9,502 bases of DNA from an uncultured Bacteriovorax sp. (GTDB taxonomy: Bacteria; Bdellovibrionota; Bacteriovoracia; Bacteriovoracales; Bacteriovoracaceae): assembly GCA_943914745.1 (NCBI GenBank), contig CALUDF010000101.1, forward strand, positions 1 through 9,502. The letters are read 5' to 3'. The stretch's first letter is position 1, and each line of letters opens with the position of its first letter. The translations under genes were made by a program, and so were the position numbers. Below are positions 6,132 to 9,502 of the stretch, piece after piece. Under the pieces are notes generated by a model that ran no database searches, was not told the DNA's origin, and was given only the letters and a program-made list of their open reading frames with translations.

Positions 6132-6194
6132 ACTCGCCATGGATTTCTTTCAACTAAGCTAAAACCACCCCCTTTTAGTGTAGACTGAGTTTCA

Positions 6195-6845
6195 ATGAAA
6201 ACTCTATTACCTAAAATGGTTTTGCTATTGGGAATCCTTGCGCTTTTTCAGGGATGCTCATCGGTTAAGACGACAAAAACGACAAAAGGCTATGCCCGCG
6301 AGAAGTTTGGCAACTTCGATAAAGTCTACATTCCTAATGAAGCTCCACTCATCGCTCAAATGATCTCTATTGTACAGCCCGAGCTTGAACTCAATGCCCG
6401 CAACAAGATTGCCAATGACATTCATCACGCCATAAAAAAACATAAGGTCGAACCACAAATTATCGTGGCCCTTATCGATACTGAAAGCAATTTCATGTAC
6501 AACAAAGTCTCCTCAACCGGAGACCTTTCACTGGGACAAGTGAATGTTGAAGTTTGGAATGCTGAATTTAAGAGACTCAAACTTCCTCTAATCAACAAAG
6601 AGCTTCTTGTGACTGAGGATCAAGGCTACGCCATGGAGAAGATGGCCCACATCCTGAGCATTTTAAAAAAGCGCCACGCTAAAAAAGACAGGCGTTGGTA
6701 TGCTCGCTACCACTCGAATACATCTAAGTATAAGCTTGATTACCTCAGAAAAATTGAAGTACGCATGAAAATGCTGTCCCAGGCACGCCTAGTGTCTACA
6801 GACAAGGCCCTAGCACTCTCCAACCAAACTGCCCCACGCAATTAA
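6195..6845 (+). CDS. Lipoprotein with a lytic transglycosylase (SLT)-like domain
   Basis: A 216-residue protein with a lipoprotein signal: a hydrophobic stretch at about 8-18 and the lipobox FQGC, with C21 as the lipidated residue. Residues about 70-195 resemble the Slt/MltC-type transglycosylase core, with KKHKVEPQIIVALIDTESNF carrying the likely catalytic E97. It is followed by STGDLSLGQVNVEVW, the equivalent of the usual S-TGAxGLMQ-ta stretch, and a later RYHSNTSKY in the place of the substrate-lining Tyr motif. The expected reaction is non-hydrolytic cleavage of peptidoglycan strands to anhydro-muropeptides. The GLMQ motif is altered to SLGQ, so activity should be tested. No strong Shine-Dalgarno is seen (GACTGAG about 6 nt before ATG is the best). 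The gene stands alone between a terminator and the first SOUL gene. Confidence 0.85.
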   Translation: MKTLLPKMVLLLGILALFQGCSSVKTTKTTKGYAREKFGNFDKVYIPNEAPLIAQMISIVQPELELNARNKIANDIHHAIKKHKVEPQIIVALIDTESNFMYNKVSSTGDLSLGQVNVEVWNAEFKRLKLPLINKELLVTEDQGYAMEKMAHILSILKKRHAKKDRRWYARYHSNTSKYKLDYLRKIEVRMKMLSQARLVSTDKALALSNQTAPRN

Positions 6846-6857
6846 AGTTATTTTTAC

Positions 6858-6888
6858 TTGCAACTATCAAAAAACAATAAATTAGAAT
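6858..6888 (+). promoter_or_regulatory. Possible sigma-70 promoter of the first SOUL gene
   Basis: TTGCAA (6858-6863), 19 nt, then TAGAAT (6883-6888). Both boxes are fair but the spacing is longer than the preferred 17. It competes with the weak sigma-54-like element at 6900-6915; I cannot tell which is used. Confidence 0.3.
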
Positions 6889-6899
6889 CTCCCGAGCTT

Positions 6900-6915
6900 C
6901 GGCATGAATATTGAA
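6900..6915 (+). promoter_or_regulatory. Weak sigma-54-like element before the first SOUL gene
   Basis: CGGCATGAATATTGAA keeps GG (6901-6902), the TTG of the -12 box at the right distance, and 9 of 12 consensus positions, but the invariant GC reads GA. Transcription would begin near 6926, just before the GGAGGAG site (6931-6937). Its position matches that of the clearer sigma-54 promoters in the window, which is the main reason to list it. Confidence 0.3.
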
Positions 6916-6939
6916 ATGCTCTTCTATATAGGAGGAGTT

Positions 6940-7545
6940 ATGAGTCAAGATTCACACACTCAACTAGACATTCCCTTAAGCGAAAAAGTCCGATCACTTC
7001 CCGGAATTTTTGGGCTTCAGCTCGAAGACCAAGCTCCTTATGAAGTCCTTAAAGCTGATGGGGCAGGAATTGAAGTTCGTGCCTACAAGCCCCAAATCAG
7101 GGCCACCATCACTGTAGAAGGTGAATATAGAGAAGCTTATAAAGAAGCCTTCAATACTCTTGCTAATTATATTTTTGGTGCTAATGCAACAAATGAAAAA
7201 ATCTCAATGACCACTCCAGTGATCCTTAAAGAGATAAAAGAGGATGAATGGATCATGTCTTTTATTTTGCCTCAAGAGTTCTTAAACAAAAGCCTTCCCA
7301 CTCCTGATGATGAGAGAATAAAATTTGAAGATTTGCCTGCTCACATTGTTGCGAGCATCAGCTATGCCGGAATTAATAATGAAGAAAAAATGAATGAGTA
7401 TAGCGGAATTTTAAAGAAATGGTTGAGAAAGCGTCCGTGGTACATACCTTTGGACAGTTTTAAAACGGCCCAATATGATGGGCCGCTCACAATACCTTTT
7501 TTTAGAAAAAATGAAATTCACATGACAGTGAAGCAAATCCACTAA
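6940..7545 (+). CDS. SOUL-family heme-binding protein (first copy)
   Basis: A 201-residue protein covering a full SOUL/HBP domain. The family hallmarks are YEVLKADGAGIEVRAYKP (34-51), FNTLANYIFG (71-80), the MTTPV motif (90-94), WIMSFILPQEF (104-114), SLPTPDDERI (118-127) and the C-terminal AQYDGPLTIPFFRKNEIHM (177-195). SOUL proteins bind heme or tetrapyrroles, but the ligand residue is not fixed across the family and I do not assign one. There is no signal peptide, so it should be cytoplasmic. ATG 6940 is chosen because GGAGGAG (6931-6937) precedes it directly; an in-frame ATG at 6904 has no ribosome site. It carries one MTxPV motif where the paralogue at 8147 has two. The stop codon interlocks with that of the convergent zinc-ribbon gene. 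Confidence 0.9.
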   Translation: MSQDSHTQLDIPLSEKVRSLPGIFGLQLEDQAPYEVLKADGAGIEVRAYKPQIRATITVEGEYREAYKEAFNTLANYIFGANATNEKISMTTPVILKEIKEDEWIMSFILPQEFLNKSLPTPDDERIKFEDLPAHIVASISYAGINNEEKMNEYSGILKKWLRKRPWYIPLDSFKTAQYDGPLTIPFFRKNEIHMTVKQIH

Positions 7546-7943
7546 CGGTTGCCATTGACGTCGTTTCGTCCATTGCCGCTTCCTGATCTTTGAACCTGAG
7601 CATTTTTCTGGACGGCAATTTTAATCGTCTCACCATACTCTCTTCTAAACATCTGCTTAATTGAAGCGTCACTTTGGGCCGTCTGTCTGAACTTATCCAA
7701 AATATGCAATTGATCAGCACATTTTAAGCAAATCCACTCTGCCTCTGTTGTAGGATTTCTATGCTTATAAAACTCTACATCAGGGCGAACCTGATTGCAG
7801 TTTTCACAAAAATTTCTTTGACTCTGGTGAGAGACTTCTTCCGTCACATTTTTCTTAGCGATCTTCTCACGGTCATTTTGCTTTTTAACAGGCTCTGTGG
7901 CCTTCATTCCAGCTTTTAGTAGTGCGTCCTTTAGACTTGCCAT
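7542..7943 (-). CDS. Small zinc-ribbon protein, unknown function
   Basis: A 133-residue protein with one probable zinc site, C46-x2-C49 and C72-x2-C75 (FCENCNQ and WICLKCAD), the usual treble-clef or ribbon spacing. The first 30 residues (MASLKDALLKAGMKATEPVKK and a basic run) resemble the start of DUF2058/YaiL-type proteins, which begin with a similar LLKAG helix and Lys-rich segment. The ribbon is not part of that family as I know it. The C-terminal tail (about 115-133) is Gly/Asn/Arg-rich and likely disordered. A nucleic-acid or ribosome-associated role is plausible but unproven. AAGGGG lies about 5 nt before ATG 7943, and a good sigma-70 promoter is present upstream. The 3' end overlaps the first SOUL gene by 4 bases, tail to tail, with no terminator between them. 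Confidence 0.78.
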   Translation of the reverse strand: MASLKDALLKAGMKATEPVKKQNDREKIAKKNVTEEVSHQSQRNFCENCNQVRPDVEFYKHRNPTTEAEWICLKCADQLHILDKFRQTAQSDASIKQMFRREYGETIKIAVQKNAQVQRSGSGNGRNDVNGNR

Positions 7944-7975
7944 ATTCCCCTTCTCGTAATGAAATTTACGCTCTT

Positions 7976-8004
7976 ATCATAGCGAGACTGTAAAATTTCT
8001 TCAA
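7976..8004 (-). promoter_or_regulatory. Sigma-70-type promoter of the zinc-ribbon gene
   Basis: On the minus strand, TTGAAG (8004-7999) is followed by 17 nt and then TATGAT (7981-7976), which matches the -10 consensus at 5 of 6 positions. Transcription should begin near 7969, giving a leader of about 25 nt that contains the AAGGGG ribosome site. This is the clearest housekeeping-type promoter in the window. Confidence 0.65.
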
Positions 8005-8032
8005 GCATAGTCCATCATGCGTTAATTATTTT

Positions 8033-8060
8033 TGCCACATTACCCGACTAAAATGCCACA
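8033..8060. repeat. Direct repeat of a GCCACA box upstream of the second SOUL gene
   Basis: GCCACA occurs at 8034-8039 and 8055-8060, each preceded by a T/A-rich run (TTTTT, AAAAT), with starts 21 bases apart, about two helical turns. On the minus strand they read TGTGGCA. They lie 38-64 bases upstream of the sigma-54 promoter at 8098, a position compatible with activator sites. The link is inference. Confidence 0.35.
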
Positions 8061-8097
8061 AAGCCCAGCTTTTTGCCCACAAAATCTCCCAAATTAT

Positions 8098-8113
8098 TGG
8101 CCTTGGCTTTGCT
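8098..8113 (+). promoter_or_regulatory. Candidate sigma-54 promoter of the second SOUL gene
   Basis: TGGCCTTGGCTTTGCT has GG (8099-8100) and GC (8111-8112) exactly ten bases apart, a perfect TTGCT -12 box, and 9 of 12 consensus matches. Transcription would start near 8124, leaving a leader of about 23 nt with TGGAGG (8136-8141). This excludes the longer frame starting at 8114. Confidence 0.5.
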
Positions 8114-8146
8114 GTGTTTTTTTATTGGAGCCTTATGGAGGTCGTC

Positions 8147-8788
8147 ATGAACCCAGAAAAAGTGACTCTCGATATTCCCCTCAGTGAAAAGCTCAAAGGT
8201 ATTCCTGGTTTTTTTGGAATACGACTTGGCGAAGAGCCCTTTTACGAAGTTCTCTGCACTGAAGGAGAAAAAGAAATAAGAAAATACAATTCCTTCATCC
8301 TAGCTTCCGTCACTATCCATGGAAGTTTTGAAGAGGCAAAAAGGGAAGCTTTCGCTTGCCTGGCTTCCTATATCTTTGGTCAAAATAAAGACAATAAACA
8401 CCTCAAAATGACCTCTCCCGTCCTTCAAGAAGAAAACAACGATTTCATCCCCATGACCTCACCTTTATCACAAGGACAGAGTTCCAATGCCTGGACCATG
8501 TCCTTTGTGCTTCCCCTAAAATACAATCTGACCACTGCTCCGACTCCAAAAGACAACCGTATATTGCTGCACAAGAATCCTGGACGCATGATCGCCTCTC
8601 TTCGCTACTCCGGTGCCAATGACCAGGAAAAAATCAAAAAACATTCAGCAGAACTTGTCTCATGGATTAATAAAAGTGAGCTCTTCATCCCAACGGGGGA
8701 AGTGCAGATCGCCCAGTATGACGGACCGGCAACCATTCCCTTTTTAAGGAGAAATGAGGTGCATGTAGAGGTTAAGCAGCTCCAATAA
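8147..8788 (+). CDS. SOUL-family heme-binding protein (second copy)
   Basis: A 213-residue paralogue of the protein at 6940. The two share LDIPLSEK, PGxFGIxL, YEVL, an ANYIFG/ASYIFG block, the xPTPxDxRI stretch, and a C-terminal AQYDGPxTIPFxRxNExH with VKQ near the end. Unlike the first copy it has two MTSP motifs (MTSPV 88-92, MTSPL 103-107) separated by an acidic insert. Paired MTxPV motifs are common in SOUL proteins, so the first copy probably lost one. It lacks a signal peptide and is likely a cytoplasmic heme or tetrapyrrole binder. ATG 8147 is chosen for GGAGG (8137-8141), 5 nt upstream; ATG 8135 is a weaker option. The zinc-ribbon gene, in the other direction, separates the paralogues, so they are not co-transcribed. 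Confidence 0.9.
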   Translation: MNPEKVTLDIPLSEKLKGIPGFFGIRLGEEPFYEVLCTEGEKEIRKYNSFILASVTIHGSFEEAKREAFACLASYIFGQNKDNKHLKMTSPVLQEENNDFIPMTSPLSQGQSSNAWTMSFVLPLKYNLTTAPTPKDNRILLHKNPGRMIASLRYSGANDQEKIKKHSAELVSWINKSELFIPTGEVQIAQYDGPATIPFLRRNEVHVEVKQLQ

Positions 8789-8814
8789 AAAGAGGCCTTG
8801 AGAAACTCAAGGCC
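8787..8814 (-). terminator. Intrinsic terminator facing left, at the end of a candidate small transcript
   Basis: A perfect 9-bp stem (GGCCTTGAG 8794-8802 with CTCAAGGCC 8806-8814) has a 3-nt loop. Rightward it is followed by CGCAATAG with no T-run; leftward it is followed by TCTTTTT (8793-8787). The polarity therefore serves a minus-strand transcript coming from 8815-9000, although the hairpin may also protect the 3' end of the second SOUL mRNA. Confidence 0.75.
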
Positions 8815-8848
8815 CGCAATAGATGCTTATGTATGAAAGAGTCATGTT

Positions 8849-8956
8849 CTAAAAAAACGATAACATTGCTCTCCTATCGATTTCGCCTTCTCTAAAAGAT
8901 GGTTGAGAATTGATGGCGATGACAAGATAGTAATGATTTTTTTGGCGCGTCCGCAC
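8849..8956 (-). CDS. Candidate 35-codon small protein gene
   Basis: A GTG-initiated frame encodes 35 residues, starting MRTRQKNHYYLVIAINSQPS and ending IDRRAMLSFF. It is basic at the start, has a short hydrophobic YYLVIAI stretch, and has no family I recognise. The support is contextual. AAAGGAG (8972-8966) is 9 nt before the GTG, a sigma-54 promoter lies at 9019-9004 with a predicted start near 8993, and a leftward intrinsic terminator ends the unit 35 nt after the stop. An open frame of this length can occur by chance, so the alternative is a non-coding RNA of about 200 nt from the same promoter and terminator. Confidence 0.4.
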   Translation of the reverse strand: MRTRQKNHYYLVIAINSQPSFREGEIDRRAMLSFF

Positions 8957-9003
8957 TATTTTTGTCTCCTTTGGTAAGAGCGAACTTCCCTAACCTTAAA
9001 AGC

Positions 9004-9019
9004 AGCATAACTCATGCCA
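9004..9019 (-). promoter_or_regulatory. Sigma-54 promoter of the small leftward transcript
   Basis: The minus strand reads TGGCATGAGTTATGCT: GG (9018-9017), ten bases, GC (9006-9005), with 10 of 12 consensus matches. It is very like the element at 5724-5739 (both TGGCAT-N5-ATGCT). Transcription would start near 8993. It sits inside a longer inverted repeat, CTAACCT (8990-8996) / AGGTTAG (9043-9049), with a small internal hairpin CTCATG-CCAG-CGTGAG (9011-9026). Confidence 0.55.
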
Positions 9020-9103
9020 GCGTGAGGGTCTTTAAATGTCACAGGTTAGAATTGTTGATTATCTCCTACGAGGAATTTTTCCACTTAAAAGAGTGATAGA
9101 AAA

Positions 9104-9119
9104 CGGCATTAATTTTGTA
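9104..9119 (+). promoter_or_regulatory. Weak sigma-54-like element before the beta-propeller gene
   Basis: CGGCATTAATTTTGTA keeps GG (9105-9106) and TTG at the right spacing but lacks the C of the GC pair (8 of 12 matches). It resembles the element before the first SOUL gene. The predicted start near 9130 leaves the AAAGGAG site (9145-9151) in the leader. A sigma-70-like pair TTGTAA/TATAAG (9115-9142) would start within that ribosome site and is less likely. Confidence 0.25.
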
Positions 9120-9158
9120 AGCCATTAAAAGAGTTTTATAAGTCAAAGGAGACAAAAA

Positions 9159-9502
9159 ATGAGATGGACATATCCCGCAATTTTTCTTGCTGCGCTCAAT
9201 GCTTTTGCGGCTTCGCCTGTACTACCAGCACCTGATGAAAAAAGCAGCGTAAAAAATTATAGCAAAGTCATTGGCTGGCCTGCAGGGAAAACACCTGTGG
9301 CCCCGAGTGGTTTCACCGTGACAAAATTTGCAGAGAACCTTCAAAGCCCCCGCTGGATTTATGTTCTTCCAAATGGCGATGTTCTTGTAGCAGAGTCAAA
9401 GACAGAAACAAAAAACCCGCTTAAGATTATAGGCTCGATGGTGACAGGAGCTTCTAAGTCACAAAATAAGGGAAAAGCCGGCAATCGCATCACTCTTTTT
9501 AG
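9159..9502 (+). CDS. Secreted sorbosone/glucose dehydrogenase-like beta-propeller protein, 5' part
   Basis: The frame is open to the window edge: 114 codons plus two bases are visible. A signal peptide (about residues 1-18, ending AFAA) is followed by a mature N-terminus typical of the PQQ-dependent sugar dehydrogenase family, with PSGFTVTKFAENLQSPRWIYVLPNGDVLVAES at about 49-80. This is the opening blade of the GSDH/L-sorbosone dehydrogenase beta-propeller, known for periplasmic, PQQ-linked oxidation of sugars, though many members have no proven substrate. The start ATG 9159 has CAAAGGAGAC 6-15 nt upstream. The catalytic and PQQ-binding residues lie in the missing part, so activity cannot be judged. 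The gene is cut by the window and is not truncated as far as can be seen. Confidence 0.85.
   Translation, partial: MRWTYPAIFLAALNAFAASPVLPAPDEKSSVKNYSKVIGWPAGKTPVAPSGFTVTKFAENLQSPRWIYVLPNGDVLVAESKTETKNPLKIIGSMVTGASKSQNKGKAGNRITLF

Larger units (their letters stand above)
8959..9158. repeat. 15-base perfect inverted repeat spanning two divergent ribosome sites
   Basis: TTTTTGTCTCCTTTG (8959-8973) is the exact reverse complement of CAAAGGAGACAAAAA (9144-9158), and two G-U pairs could extend it. The right copy is the ribosome site of the gene at 9159. The left copy, read on the minus strand, is the ribosome site of the 35-codon frame. The space between the copies (170 bases) holds the promoters. 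Confidence 0.75.

Noticed and set aside
8794..8814. Hairpin as a simple rightward terminator of the second SOUL gene
   Set aside because: No T-run follows it on the plus strand; the T-run is on the leftward side, so leftward polarity is the better reading.
9115..9142. TTGTAA-16-TATAAG as the promoter of the gene at 9159
   Set aside because: Its transcription start would fall within the AAAGGAG ribosome site, destroying an evidently good Shine-Dalgarno.
1..9502. tRNA, rRNA, CRISPR array, insertion sequence, toxin-antitoxin or phage genes
   Set aside because: None of the expected sequence patterns, repeats or protein motifs were seen on either strand.

Overview
The window (9,502 bases, moderate GC) holds eleven protein genes, most of them complete, plus a candidate mini-gene. 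It reads as a Gram-negative chromosome: there are Sec signal peptides, a lipobox, an outer-membrane barrel and a periplasmic nucleotidase. Strong AAGGAGG-type ribosome sites, paired SOUL heme-binding proteins and the general gene style would suit Bdellovibrionota/Bacteriovorax-like bacteria. That assignment is an impression from gene content, not a proven placement. I see no tRNA, rRNA, CRISPR array, transposase or phage gene.

Layout. 21-578 (+) is a short, degenerate short-chain dehydrogenase. 595-2151 (-) is a secreted 5'-nucleotidase-family metallophosphatase. 2239-2808 (-) is a small outer-membrane beta-barrel protein. 3023-5602 (+) is a tight three-gene operon: an endonuclease/exonuclease/phosphatase (EEP) family protein, a two-HKD phospholipase D/cardiolipin synthase-type enzyme with an extra C-terminal membrane module, and a membrane-anchored thioredoxin-like protein. 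5774-6001 (+) encodes a small, charged, probably disordered protein, and 6195-6845 (+) a lytic-transglycosylase-like lipoprotein. Two SOUL-family paralogues (6940-7545 and 8147-8788, both +) flank a divergent zinc-ribbon protein gene (7542-7943, -). The window ends inside a secreted beta-propeller (sorbosone/glucose dehydrogenase-like) gene starting at 9159 (+).

Regulation is the most interesting layer. At least five intergenic regions carry a GG-N10-GC element matching the sigma-54 -24/-12 consensus (TGGCACG-N4-TTGCW). Four of the five lie a short distance upstream of a good ribosome site and the fifth about 50 nt upstream; two weaker variants are also present. These promoters settle several start codons: the EEP, SOUL and disordered-protein genes are shorter than their longest reading frames. 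By contrast, the nucleotidase and the zinc-ribbon gene have sigma-70-like promoters. The nucleotidase promoter has its -35 box inside the stem of the preceding terminator and would yield a nearly leaderless mRNA.

The 370-base gap between 8789 and 9158 appears to hold an undescribed leftward mini transcription unit. It has a sigma-54 promoter (9019-9004), a ribosome site, a 35-codon reading frame (8956-8849) and an intrinsic terminator (8814-8787). Its ribosome site shares a perfect 15-base sequence, in inverted orientation, with that of the gene at 9159. The operon resembles the E. coli ybhP-clsB pair and points to envelope phospholipid remodelling. Together with the barrel, transglycosylase and heme-binding proteins it suggests a region devoted to envelope and stress upkeep, possibly under shared sigma-54 control; that last point is inference.
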